Shown here: in pieces, positions 16,755 to 25,183 of the stretch
Layout: each line of letters begins with the position of its first letter
Numbering within the stretch: the stretch's first letter is position 1
Assembly: GCA_934402315.1 (NCBI GenBank)
Contig: CAKRTS010000010.1
Span: 47,652-111,651 of the forward strand
Length of the DNA: 64,000 bases
Direction: 5' to 3'
DNA from: an uncultured Acetatifactor sp.
GTDB lineage: Bacteria > Bacillota > Clostridia > Lachnospirales > Lachnospiraceae
Position numbers and translations under genes: made by a program
The notes under the pieces: model-generated
What the model was told of the DNA's origin: nothing
The model's database searches: none
Seen by the model: only the letters and a program-made list of their open reading frames with translations

Positions 16755-18005
16755 ATGAAAAAAGTTATGACTATGTTAATGGCACTGACAATGATCTTAG
16801 GGCTGACCGCCTGCGGAAACGGCAATCAGAGCCGTAATCCTGCGGATGTCACCCTGACAGTGTGGGTGAGCGGAGCCGGCACACAGGTGGATGCGCTCAA
16901 GGCCGCTGTGGATCAGTTTGCCGCAGAAACTGGCTACACCATCGAATTTTCCGCCCCCGGCGAAACCTACGAAGAGCTGATGAAAACAAAAATGGCAGCT
17001 AACGATATGCCGGATGTGTTTGATACGCACGGCTGGTCAGTTGCACGTTACAGTGACTTTCTGCAGCCGGTAAACGACATGGATTTTGCAAAAAATATTG
17101 ACTCCCAAATCAAATCCGCCATCTCAGATGCCGACGGTAAAATGTATGTCCTGCCGATGGATATGGATATTACCGGCATTGTATATAATGTAACCGTTCT
17201 GGAGCAGGCGGGCGTGGATGTTGATACAATCAAGACATGGGAGGACTTCTCCGCTGCCTGTGACAAGGTACTTGCCATCGGTAAGAACCCGATCCACATG
17301 GGCGGTTCCAACAGCTTCACCGTCGGCTGGTACTACGACAGAGTTGCCCCCAGCTTCTACATCACCGACGAATCCAACAGCAAGGCAGCCGATCTGAAGA
17401 GCGGTACTTTTGACGAAAAGACTTGGGAGCAGATTTCTTCGCTTCTGGATTCCTGGGTCAGCGCAGGCTATCTGAACGCGGACTGTGTCAGCGCGGAATA
17501 TACCTCTGACGTTGCCTCCATCGCAAGCGATGAAACCGCATTCCTGTTCTACGGCAATATTGCCGTGCCGCTCGCACAGGGCATCAACGAAAACGTAAAG
17601 CTCGGCATGATGCCGATTCCCTCTAACAGCAAGGATGATGAGCCGACATTGATTGCCGGAGAAAATGTTGCGCTCGGTGTCTGGAAAGATTCCAAGGTAA
17701 AGCCGGAAGCGATCGAGCTTCTGAATTATCTCGCAAAGCCCGAGGTTGCAAAGACCATTGCCGAGGCGACCGGCAATAAGTCAGCCCTGACAAATGTAAC
17801 CGTCGATCTCGGAATGATCCAGCCCTATCTGGAGAAATATGCCGATGTCGAAACCTTCCCGTACTTCGACCGTGAATACTGCCCGAGCGGTGTCTGGGAT
17901 GTAATCTGCGCTACCGGACAGGAAGTGCTCGCCCAGAAGGACGGCGCGATCGAGTCAACCGCAAAGAAGGTTCTGGACATTTTTAACGAGAAGTTTGAAC
18001 AGTAA
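16755..18005 (+). CDS. Solute-binding lipoprotein for alpha-galactosides
   Basis: 416-residue extracellular binding protein of a CUT1 ABC transporter (MsmE/RafE-like). Signal peptide with lipobox LTAC; mature part starts with an LTVWVSG strand typical of family 1 binding proteins. ATG 16755 was chosen for the signal peptide and GGAGGG 6-7 nt upstream. Substrate specificity is inferred from the alpha-galactosidase in the same operon. Confidence 0.9.
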   Translation: MKKVMTMLMALTMILGLTACGNGNQSRNPADVTLTVWVSGAGTQVDALKAAVDQFAAETGYTIEFSAPGETYEELMKTKMAANDMPDVFDTHGWSVARYSDFLQPVNDMDFAKNIDSQIKSAISDADGKMYVLPMDMDITGIVYNVTVLEQAGVDVDTIKTWEDFSAACDKVLAIGKNPIHMGGSNSFTVGWYYDRVAPSFYITDESNSKAADLKSGTFDEKTWEQISSLLDSWVSAGYLNADCVSAEYTSDVASIASDETAFLFYGNIAVPLAQGINENVKLGMMPIPSNSKDDEPTLIAGENVALGVWKDSKVKPEAIELLNYLAKPEVAKTIAEATGNKSALTNVTVDLGMIQPYLEKYADVETFPYFDREYCPSGVWDVICATGQEVLAQKDGAIESTAKKVLDIFNEKFEQ

Positions 18006-18018
18006 TCATACCGCCGGA

Positions 18019-18058
18019 ATATGTAGTCCATGAACGCTCTTTGACATGGGCTACATAT
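18019..18058 (+). promoter_or_regulatory. Intercistronic hairpin between binding protein and permease
   Basis: ATATGTAGTCCATG pairs with CATGGGCTACATAT with one internal mismatch, followed by TTTAT. Such structures after a binding-protein gene often protect the upstream mRNA or partly terminate, giving more binding protein than permease. Confidence 0.65.
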
Positions 18059-18090
18059 TTTATCGGCACATTGAAACACCGGAGGGAAAT

Positions 18091-18960
18091 ATGTTTAAGC
18101 ACAACCGACTGATTAACATCTTTTATATCCCCGCACTGCTTTTGTTTATCGTGTTCGTCATCTGTCCCTTTCTCAAGGGAATTTACCTTTCATTTACCAA
18201 CTGGAACGGTTACTCCCGGAGCTTCCGCATGGTCGGTTTCTCCAACTATGCCCGGATGCTGACAGACGAGAACGTACATATCGCTTTTCGCAACACCCTG
18301 ATCTATGGACTCGGAAGTACTATCATCCAGAATGTACTTGGAATCCTGCTCGCTGTTTTTCTCAATCAGGAATTCCGCGGCCGTTCCGTAGTCCGCACAC
18401 TGATTTATCTCCCTGTCATGATCGCTCCCCTCATCATGGGCTATATTATGTACTTCTTCTTTGCCTATGACCGCGGCGCGATCAACGATGTGCTGCAGCT
18501 TCTGAACATTGCTCCCGTAGACTGGCTTGCAGACGGAAACAGAGCCGTTGTTATCCTGACTCTGGTAAATTCCTTACAGTTTGTGGGAATCTCCATGGTG
18601 ATTTATCTCGCCGGGCTGCAGAACATTTCAGCAATGTATTACGATGCCGCAGCCGTGGATGGCGCCAGCGGAATCCAACGGTTCCTTCATATCACGCTGC
18701 CGCTCCTGACACCGTCAATCACCTCCTCAGTGACAATAAACCTGATCGGCGGACTGAAGCTGTTCGATGTTGTATCGTCCCTGACCTCCGGCGGCCCCGG
18801 TTATGCGACGCATTCCCTGTCAACGCTGATCCACCGCCTTTACTTCGGAGAGGAAAGAGCCGGCTATGCATCAGCTGTCGGTCTGGTGTTCTTCATCTTT
18901 ATCATGATCGTCAGCAATATCGTCGTCCGTACATTACAGAAAAGGCAGGTGCAGGAATGA
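18091..18960 (+). CDS. Sugar ABC transporter permease, MsmF-like
   Basis: 289-residue CUT1 permease with about six membrane spans and EAA loop YDAAAVDGAS. Pairs with the next permease to form the alpha-galactoside channel. ATG 18091 has GGAGGG upstream; the open frame before it lies in the hairpin. It overlaps the next gene by 4 nt (ATGA). Confidence 0.92.
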   Translation: MFKHNRLINIFYIPALLLFIVFVICPFLKGIYLSFTNWNGYSRSFRMVGFSNYARMLTDENVHIAFRNTLIYGLGSTIIQNVLGILLAVFLNQEFRGRSVVRTLIYLPVMIAPLIMGYIMYFFFAYDRGAINDVLQLLNIAPVDWLADGNRAVVILTLVNSLQFVGISMVIYLAGLQNISAMYYDAAAVDGASGIQRFLHITLPLLTPSITSSVTINLIGGLKLFDVVSSLTSGGPGYATHSLSTLIHRLYFGEERAGYASAVGLVFFIFIMIVSNIVVRTLQKRQVQE

Positions 18961-19781
18961 GTAAAAGAAAAACCATACACAGCATATTGCGCATACCTGT
19001 GATCTTACTGATCGTACTGATCTATCTGTCGCCGTTTTACATCGTAACTACCATTGCGCTCAAGCCCGCATCAGACCTCAGCTCCTACTGGAAATTTCCC
19101 GCGCATCCGATTCTGGCTAACTTTCAGACTGCGATCCGGGATGCCGGAATCATGCAGGCTCTCCTACGCACCGCATTCATCACGGTATGCGTAGTCGTTC
19201 TTGTTGTCATTGTCAGCGCTCTGGCTGCTTACCCGCTCGCCAGAAGGAACACCAGGCCTAACCGTCTGATTACCGCCTTTATCCTCGGCGTAATGATGGT
19301 TCCGCCGCTCAGTATACTGGTCTCTCTGTACTCCATCGTTGTCGATATGCACGGCGTAAATCAATACTGGGCAATCATCCTTGTCATGCTGACCTATCAG
19401 CTTCCGCAGGGAATCTTTCTCTACACCAACTTCATCAAGGCAATACCCAGCGCTCTTGATGAGGCAGCCGCAATTGACGGATGCAGTCCGCTGGCGACCT
19501 TTTTCTGCATCATCATGCCGCAGTTAAGACCCGTCACGGCATCTGTTGTCATTTTATCCGGAATCAACTGCTGGAATGATTTCCAGTTTTCCAGATACAT
19601 TTTACAGGCCGCCCGGATGAACACGGCAACCCTGTCCATTTCGCAGTTCTTCTCGCAGACCTACAGTGACTTGAACTCGGCGTCCGCCGCTGCCATCCTT
19701 GCCATTCTGCCTGTCGTCGTTGCCTTTCTGTTCCTGCAGAAATACTTTATCCAAGGCATGATTGACAGCTCCGTGAAATAA
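18957..19781 (+). CDS. Sugar ABC transporter permease, MsmG-like
   Basis: 274-residue CUT1 permease, about six spans, EAA loop DEAAAIDGCS. Coupled by an ATGA overlap to the first permease. No ATPase gene is in the operon, so a shared MsmK-type ATPase encoded elsewhere is expected. Confidence 0.92.
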   Translation: MSKRKTIHSILRIPVILLIVLIYLSPFYIVTTIALKPASDLSSYWKFPAHPILANFQTAIRDAGIMQALLRTAFITVCVVVLVVIVSALAAYPLARRNTRPNRLITAFILGVMMVPPLSILVSLYSIVVDMHGVNQYWAIILVMLTYQLPQGIFLYTNFIKAIPSALDEAAAIDGCSPLATFFCIIMPQLRPVTASVVILSGINCWNDFQFSRYILQAARMNTATLSISQFFSQTYSDLNSASAAAILAILPVVVAFLFLQKYFIQGMIDSSVK

Positions 19782-19800
19782 GAAAGGAGGACACAAAGCC

Positions 19801-21966
19801 ATGAAACTGATTACCCTGAACACCGATCATACCACCTATCAGATCGGTGTAAATGACGAGGGATTTTTATTACATCTCTATTACGGCCCGCGGACAGACG
19901 GCGATATGAGTAATCTGCTGACCTACGGCTTCCGCTGCGGTCACGGTGTTCCCTACGAATACCGGAACAATCCCATTTTCTCCTGCGATGCACAGCCGCA
20001 GGAATATTCCTGCGCGGGCAGCGGCGATTACCGGAACCATGCGTTCCGCATCCGCACTGCCGACGGTTCTGCCGGAACGGATTTAAGATACCTCGGACAC
20101 CGTATCCTTGACGGAAAATATCAGATACCGGGGCTTCCGTCCTCCTACGGAACAGAGGGCGTACAGACCTGTGAGATTACTCTTGAGGATAGACGGCTTG
20201 GTCTGGAGGTCATTCTCCGATATGGCGTGTTTGAAAAGGAAGATGTCATAACAAGAACTGTGGAAGTGCGCAATTCCGGCACCTCCGACCTCTACATAAA
20301 CAAGGTAATGAGCGCGTCGATGGACTTTCTGGACGGGAAATATGACCTGATCCATTTCTACGGGCGCCACTACAACGAAATGCATTTTGAGCGCACCCCT
20401 GTCGGCCATGAGTCCGTCTCAATCGGAAGCCGCCGTGGGGTCTCCGGACATCAGCACAATACTTTTGCAATCCTCGCAGAACGGGACACCACCGAGGACT
20501 ACGGCGCCTGCTACGGTCTTTCCCTGATGTACAGCGGAAATTTTCTTCTGGAGACAGAGCAGGATCAATATTCCCAGACACGCATACAGATGGGTATTTC
20601 CGATGAGCTGCTCGATTACCGCCTGTGCTCCGGTGAATCCTTTTACGCTCCGGAGGTTATCATGGGATATTCGCAGGAGGGTCTTGCACAGCTCTCACAT
20701 ATTTTCCACCATTTTCTGAGGGAGAATGTATGCCGGGGCAAATATAAGAAAATCCGCAGACCCATTCTGGTAAATAACTGGGAAGCAACCTACTTCAGCT
20801 TCACCGGAAAAAAGCTGATCGAGATAGCAAAAACGGCAGCGGAACTCGGCATCGAGATGTTTGTGCTGGATGACGGCTGGTTTGGAAATCGTGATCTGGA
20901 CGATAAATCTCTGGGCGACTGGGTCGTAAACGAGGAAAAACTCGGCGCACCTCTCTCCGACATCGTATCCCAGATAAACGGCATTGGACTGAAATTCGGG
21001 CTATGGATTGAGCCTGAGATGGTAAATGAGAACAGCGATCTTTACCGCGCCCACCCGGACTGGGCCTTCCGGCTGCCCGGAAAACAGCCTGTTCTCGGCA
21101 GATCGCAGCTTGTTCTGGACTTCACACGGCCTGAGGTCCGGGATGCTATTTTCCAGCAGATTGCACAGGTCATCGATTCTGCCAACATTGAGTATATCAA
21201 GATGGATATGAACCGCAGCATCTGCGAGGCCTACTCTGCCGTGGCGGACCGGCAGAATTACGGAGAACTGACGTACAAATATGTTCTTGGCGTCTATGCC
21301 TTTCTGGAAAAACTCCAGGCACGTTACCCTGACCTGCTGATTGAGGGTTGTGGCAGCGGCGGCTGCCGGTTTGACGCCGGTATGATGTACTACACGCCCC
21401 AGATCTGGACGAGTGACAACACCGATGCCATTGAGCGGCTCAGCATCCAATACGGCGCATCCTTTGGCTATCCCGTCTCCGTCATCGGTTCCCATATTTC
21501 AGCGGTTCCCAACCATCAGAATGGAAGAACCACGGATATCCGCACACGCGGAGTCGTCGCCATGTCCGGCAATTTCGGCTATGAGCTTGACCTCACGAAA
21601 TTAGGCAGCGACGAAAAGGAACAGATTAAGGGCCAGATTCAGACTTTTAAAGAAGACTGGCAGGTCATTCACAACGGCAGCTATTACCGCTGCACCGACC
21701 CGAGAGTCCATGGCGAGTATGTTGCGTGGAATATGGTTTCACCGGATCAGTCGGAGGCACTGCTCAACCTTGTAACGGTCAACACGCACGGCAACAGCCT
21801 GCCAATCTATGTGAAATGCAAGGGACTGCTCGCAGACCGTCTCTATTACTGCAGCGAAACGCAGGAAACCTACAGCGGTACCGTGCTGAAGACCATCGGT
21901 ATTCCCGTCTCTTCACTTTCCGGGGAATATCAGGCATTCCAGTTCCACCTCAGGCTGGCAGAATAA
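19801..21966 (+). CDS. aga: Alpha-galactosidase, glycoside hydrolase family 36
   Basis: 721-residue cytoplasmic enzyme that removes terminal alpha-galactose from melibiose, raffinose and stachyose. N-terminal beta-supersandwich, TIM barrel from ~320, C-terminal beta-domain. Nucleophile Asp near 470 (YIKMDMNR), acid/base Asp near 538 (TSDNTDAIERL), and CGSGG-type loop (EGCGSGGCRFDAG) are present. The length is standard. AAAGGAGG lies 10 nt upstream. It is the last gene of the operon and is followed by a terminator. Confidence 0.95.
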   Translation: MKLITLNTDHTTYQIGVNDEGFLLHLYYGPRTDGDMSNLLTYGFRCGHGVPYEYRNNPIFSCDAQPQEYSCAGSGDYRNHAFRIRTADGSAGTDLRYLGHRILDGKYQIPGLPSSYGTEGVQTCEITLEDRRLGLEVILRYGVFEKEDVITRTVEVRNSGTSDLYINKVMSASMDFLDGKYDLIHFYGRHYNEMHFERTPVGHESVSIGSRRGVSGHQHNTFAILAERDTTEDYGACYGLSLMYSGNFLLETEQDQYSQTRIQMGISDELLDYRLCSGESFYAPEVIMGYSQEGLAQLSHIFHHFLRENVCRGKYKKIRRPILVNNWEATYFSFTGKKLIEIAKTAAELGIEMFVLDDGWFGNRDLDDKSLGDWVVNEEKLGAPLSDIVSQINGIGLKFGLWIEPEMVNENSDLYRAHPDWAFRLPGKQPVLGRSQLVLDFTRPEVRDAIFQQIAQVIDSANIEYIKMDMNRSICEAYSAVADRQNYGELTYKYVLGVYAFLEKLQARYPDLLIEGCGSGGCRFDAGMMYYTPQIWTSDNTDAIERLSIQYGASFGYPVSVIGSHISAVPNHQNGRTTDIRTRGVVAMSGNFGYELDLTKLGSDEKEQIKGQIQTFKEDWQVIHNGSYYRCTDPRVHGEYVAWNMVSPDQSEALLNLVTVNTHGNSLPIYVKCKGLLADRLYYCSETQETYSGTVLKTIGIPVSSLSGEYQAFQFHLRLAE

Positions 21967-21977
21967 AATTCGTTCCA

Positions 21978-22020
21978 CAAAAAAGGAGCCGTCCCACGCC
22001 GGGGCAGCTCCTTTCTTTCA
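21978..22020. terminator. Intrinsic terminator between aga and the HMA gene
   Basis: AAAGGAGC...GCTCCTTT with an inner CCC/GGG forms a strong stem near 21981-22013, followed by T-rich sequence on the + strand and with A-rich sequence before it. It probably works for both convergent transcripts. Confidence 0.8.
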
Positions 22021-22025
22021 TTTTC

Positions 22026-22397
22026 TCATTCCTTTACCACATTTACCGCGGTGTAGCCTGTTCTTGCAACGATCCTGCTAAGCTCCGTCTCCGGAGTCAC
22101 ATGCTTTGTATGCACAAAGGCTTTCTTTTTCCCGAGATTTACCTTCGCGTAATAGTTTCCGCTGTCATCGGTATTAAAGGCATTTTCAATCCTCGCCGCA
22201 CAATTCTTACAGGTCATGCCGTCAATCTCAACCACATAGCTGTAGGGATAATGAGAAATATCCTCGTCCTGCGGCTTCTTCCGCTTTACCGCATCACTGG
22301 CACCTCCACAACAGCCGTGAGAGAGCTTTCCAGCGTAGCTTTTAATGCCGAAAATACAGATCACAAGCAATATAATACAAATAATAACTGTCGCCAT
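22026..22397 (-). CDS. Membrane-anchored heavy-metal-associated (HMA) domain protein
   Basis: 123 residues. One N-terminal membrane span (ATVIICIILLVICIFGI), a linker with HGCCGG, then an HMA fold with metal-binding GMTCKNCAARIE. It probably holds copper or another soft metal at the membrane. ATG 22397 has AAGGA upstream. It stands alone with its own promoter and a TTAG-type operator; no P-type ATPase is nearby. Confidence 0.85.
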   Translation of the reverse strand: MATVIICIILLVICIFGIKSYAGKLSHGCCGGASDAVKRKKPQDEDISHYPYSYVVEIDGMTCKNCAARIENAFNTDDSGNYYAKVNLGKKKAFVHTKHVTPETELSRIVARTGYTAVNVVKE

Positions 22398-22416
22398 AAT
22401 TATCCTTCCTTTCTGT

Positions 22417-22466
22417 TGGTTAGCCATTTCTAACCAGATAATAACGCTTCTTTTCTGTCCTGTCAA
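22417..22466 (-). promoter_or_regulatory. Promoter and operator of the HMA gene
   Basis: On the reverse strand, -35 TTGACA (22461-22466) and -10 TATTAT (22438-22443) are 17 bp apart, a strong promoter. Directly downstream, TGGTTAG-N6-CTAACCA (22417-22436) is a perfect dyad placed to block initiation. The half-site resembles those before the ECF operon. Confidence 0.75.
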
Positions 22467-22510
22467 GAAGCACAGAAGGAGACTATTTGCGTAAATTTCG
22501 CATAAAAGTC

Positions 22511-22651
22511 GTTACTGTTCACTCCGTTCACAGCAACACGCTTCGCGATGCACACAAAATGCATTTTCAATGCATTTTGGCGCCTGCAAGTCTCGCAAAA
22601 TTGCATTTCATGCAATTTTGACTTCGCGGAATATGGACTGTGAACAGTAAC
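22511..22651. repeat. 141-bp palindromic repeat, MITE-like
   Basis: The ends are perfect 12-bp inverted repeats, GTTACTGTTCAC and GTGAACAGTAAC. The interior holds further palindromes (AAAATGCATTTT; ATTGCATTTCATGCAAT). No coding potential. Together with the promoter at 22690 it accounts for the gene-free stretch 22398-22801. Confidence 0.7.
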
Positions 22652-22689
22652 TATAAGTCACAATTCATACTTGCAAAATAATAATTATG

Positions 22690-22720
22690 TTGACATTGAC
22701 GCAGCATAAACTGTTATAAT
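22690..22720 (+). promoter_or_regulatory. Promoter of the small membrane protein gene
   Basis: Consensus TTGACA (22690-22695) and TATAAT (22715-22720) lie 19 bp apart, slightly wide. The start codon is about 80 bp downstream. Confidence 0.6.
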
Positions 22721-22801
22721 ATATATAAGATGATTTAAGAGCGAAGGGAACTCTTAGATGTTGGATAGGAAACAGCTATGTTAAATTAAGGAGGGTGCAC
22801 A

Positions 22802-23161
22802 ATGAAGAAATTATCAAGTAAGCAACTGAAAATGGTTCGGAATTTGGTTTCTATTGCAGGTATAATAGTTGGCTTTCTTTTGTGGAGCTTTCTACCCGGC
22901 ACCTTTAAAAACAACGCCCTTTTCCATGTGGGAAATGGTGCAACCGGTTCAAAATATGGAGTACTGATTCTTTTGCTGCTTCAATTCGTTGCGTTCATAC
23001 CTGACACGAATAAGGAGGAAATACATACGACTAACTCTGAAGAACAGGCAATACTTGTAGAGGAACAAACCAGAAAAACATCAGAGCGTCAGGCCATAAT
23101 CGCGATATTTATGGCGCTTGTTATCTGGGTTATATTAGGTATGGCAGCGTTATTATTGTAA
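22802..23161 (+). CDS. Small membrane protein of unknown function
   Basis: 119 residues with three likely membrane spans (residues ~15-33, ~54-67 and ~97-118) and a charged Glu/Thr-rich loop between the last two. GGAGGG is 6-7 nt before the ATG. No domain recognised. It precedes luxS by 98 bp but luxS has its own promoter. Confidence 0.7.
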   Translation: MKKLSSKQLKMVRNLVSIAGIIVGFLLWSFLPGTFKNNALFHVGNGATGSKYGVLILLLLQFVAFIPDTNKEEIHTTNSEEQAILVEEQTRKTSERQAIIAIFMALVIWVILGMAALLL

Positions 23162-23196
23162 CAGCAAACCTTGTGACCGCGAGGCCTCTGTATTCC

Positions 23197-23225
23197 TTGA
23201 CAAAGCAGCGGAATTAGGGTATTTT
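23197..23225 (+). promoter_or_regulatory. luxS promoter
   Basis: TTGACA (23197-23202), 17-bp spacer, TATTTT (23220-23225). Start codon is 35 bp downstream. Confidence 0.65.
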
Positions 23226-23259
23226 TGAGCTATGCTTCAAAGATGAAAGGACATTCTAT

Positions 23260-23739
23260 ATGGAAAAAATTGCAAGCTTTACCATCGATCATATTAAGCT
23301 TCAACCCGGCGTTTATGTGTCGAGAAAGGACACTGTCGGAGCCGAAGTAATCACAACCTTTGACCTTCGTATGACAAGCCCCAACGAGGAACCTGTCATG
23401 AACACGGCAGAGGTACACACAATCGAGCATCTCGGCGCAACCTTCCTTAGAAACCATCCGGTTTACAAGGACAAGACTATCTATTTCGGCCCCATGGGCT
23501 GCCGCACCGGTTTCTATCTGCTGCTGGCTGGGAATTACAGTTCCAGGGATATTGTTCCGCTGATGATCGAGATGTATGAATTTATCCGTGACTTCAAGGG
23601 AGAGGTTCCCGGTGCATCCCCGAAGGACTGTGGAAACTATCTGGACATGAACCTCAGCATGGCAAACTGGCTGGCGAAGCGGTATCTGGATAATGTGCTC
23701 TACGGTATTGATGATGCACGACTGGTTTATCCAGAATAA
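23260..23739 (+). CDS. luxS: S-ribosylhomocysteine lyase
   Basis: 159-residue metalloenzyme that splits S-ribosylhomocysteine into homocysteine and DPD, the precursor of autoinducer-2. Metal ligands His53, His57 (HTIEH) and Cys124 (KDCGNY), and catalytic Cys81 (MGCRTGF) are all present. The length is normal. AAAGGA lies about 10 nt upstream. The next gene, mtnN, supplies its substrate from S-adenosylhomocysteine, so the pair recycles the activated methyl group. Confidence 0.97.
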   Translation: MEKIASFTIDHIKLQPGVYVSRKDTVGAEVITTFDLRMTSPNEEPVMNTAEVHTIEHLGATFLRNHPVYKDKTIYFGPMGCRTGFYLLLAGNYSSRDIVPLMIEMYEFIRDFKGEVPGASPKDCGNYLDMNLSMANWLAKRYLDNVLYGIDDARLVYPE

Positions 23740-23746
23740 CTAAAAA

Positions 23747-23898
23747 GTGACGTTGCACAAAATGCACAGACCACCGCAGGCACGCTTTCGCTACCTTCCG
23801 CTCGCAACGGACGCATAAGATGCCACAGTACGGCATCTAAGCGCCGGCGGCTCCAGAGTGCGCTGCTTGTGGTCAGGTGCATTTCGCACAACTGTTAC
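23747..23898 (+). repeat. Dispersed 152-bp repeat, copy A
   Basis: Begins GTGACGTTGCACAAAATGCAC and ends with its imperfect inverse (GTGCATTTCGCACAAC then TGTTAC). A copy in the opposite orientation lies at 55228-55378 with most positions matching. No ORF of note. It sits between luxS and mtnN. Confidence 0.8.
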
Positions 23899-23975
23899 AC
23901 GGCATATATTATGCCGGCTTCGCAAATACCAAAAATTAAGAGTTATAAAGAAAAGAGGAAGGAAAAAAGACGGAA

Positions 23976-24674
23976 ATGAGTAAGATCGGAATTATCGGAG
24001 CCATGGAGCTCGAGGTAGAAGAATTAAAGGCAGCTATGACTGTCTCAAGAATTGTCAAAAAGGCAAAGATGGAGTTCTACGAGGGTACGCTCAACGGCGC
24101 CTCCGTTGTCATCGTCAGAAGCGGCATCGGTAAGGTCAACGCGGCACTCTGCACGCAGATTCTTGTCGATCTCTTCGATGTCACCCACATCATCAACACC
24201 GGTGTTGCCGGTTCGCTGAACGCTTCTCTGGACATCGGTGATATTCTGATCTCAAGAGATGCCCTGCACCATGATGTGGATGTCACTATTTTCGGTTATA
24301 AGCCCGGTGAAGTTCCCCAGATAGGGGTAAGAGAGTTCGTTGCAGATGAGAAGCTCGTTGCACTGGCAAAGGCTGCCTGCGAGAAGGTAAACCCCGATGT
24401 ACATGCTGTCATCGGACGTGTGGTAAGCGGCGACCAGTTTATCTCCGGCAACGAGATCAAGGAAAAGCTGATTCGGGAATATCAAGGCGACTGCGCAGAG
24501 ATGGAGGGCGCTTCCATCGCACACGGTGCATTCCTGAATGGAATCCCTTTTGTCATCATCCGCGCAATCTCCGACAAAGCGGACAACAGTGCCCAGATGG
24601 ATTATCCCCAGTTTGAGACTGCTGCCGCAAAGCATTCCGCCGCTCTGGTTGAAGAGCTTGTCGGACAGCTCTAA
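23976..24674 (+). CDS. mtnN: 5'-methylthioadenosine / S-adenosylhomocysteine nucleosidase
   Basis: 232-residue enzyme that removes adenine from methylthioadenosine and S-adenosylhomocysteine. N-terminal IGIIGAMELEVE contains the active-site Glu13; EMEGASIAH binds the ribose; SDKAD carries the catalytic Asp. Full length. AGGAAGGA lies about 13 nt upstream. Feeds LuxS; its last 4 nt overlap the convergent GtrA-like gene. Confidence 0.95.
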   Translation: MSKIGIIGAMELEVEELKAAMTVSRIVKKAKMEFYEGTLNGASVVIVRSGIGKVNAALCTQILVDLFDVTHIINTGVAGSLNASLDIGDILISRDALHHDVDVTIFGYKPGEVPQIGVREFVADEKLVALAKAACEKVNPDVHAVIGRVVSGDQFISGNEIKEKLIREYQGDCAEMEGASIAHGAFLNGIPFVIIRAISDKADNSAQMDYPQFETAAAKHSAALVEELVGQL

Positions 24675-25099
24675 TTTTCCTTCTTCTTGAAAATCAAGAG
24701 CTTACTGAACACATAGTTCGCAATCGTAACAATCACGGAAGAAATAAAGATTTTCGCAATCCAGTAATTCATACCGATCACATTTACCGTCAGCCACATG
24801 ATTACAATATCCATAATCAGCGTGGAGACACGGGAAGAGGCGAATCCGAGGAACTCTTTGAGTATCTTCGGATTTTTACTTTTAAATACCCATCTGCGGT
24901 TCAGCGGATAGGCAAAGAGCACACCCACCATCCAGCTGATCGTATTATTCAGCGTATTCTGCCAGGAAACATCCACATCCAACAGCAGCTTACCCAGAAA
25001 TGCCGCCGCCCACGAAACGATGGTCGTCATAACTCCGACGATCAAATAAATGATAATTTCCTCGTATTTCTTGCAAAGTTCCTTGATCTTTTCTATCAT
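24671..25099 (-). CDS. GtrA-like membrane protein
   Basis: 142 residues with four membrane spans and the GtrA-type pattern (YLIVGVMTTIVSW; NRRWVFKSK; NYVFSKLLIFK). Family members help flip or deliver lipid-linked sugars for wall or O-antigen glycosylation. No glycosyltransferase is adjacent, so the substrate is open. ATG 25099 has GGAGAG upstream. Confidence 0.88.
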   Translation of the reverse strand: MIEKIKELCKKYEEIIIYLIVGVMTTIVSWAAAFLGKLLLDVDVSWQNTLNNTISWMVGVLFAYPLNRRWVFKSKNPKILKEFLGFASSRVSTLIMDIVIMWLTVNVIGMNYWIAKIFISSVIVTIANYVFSKLLIFKKKEN

Positions 25100-25183
25100 G
25101 TACTCTCTCCGTTCTATTTTACTGCCGCCGGTTCTACCGAATTGCCCCATGAACCCGGCGGCATGTTCTGATCTGAAATATAA

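Noticed and set aside
22511..22651. CRISPR-like repeats
   Set aside because: One palindromic element, not a regular repeat-spacer array; no cas genes in the window.
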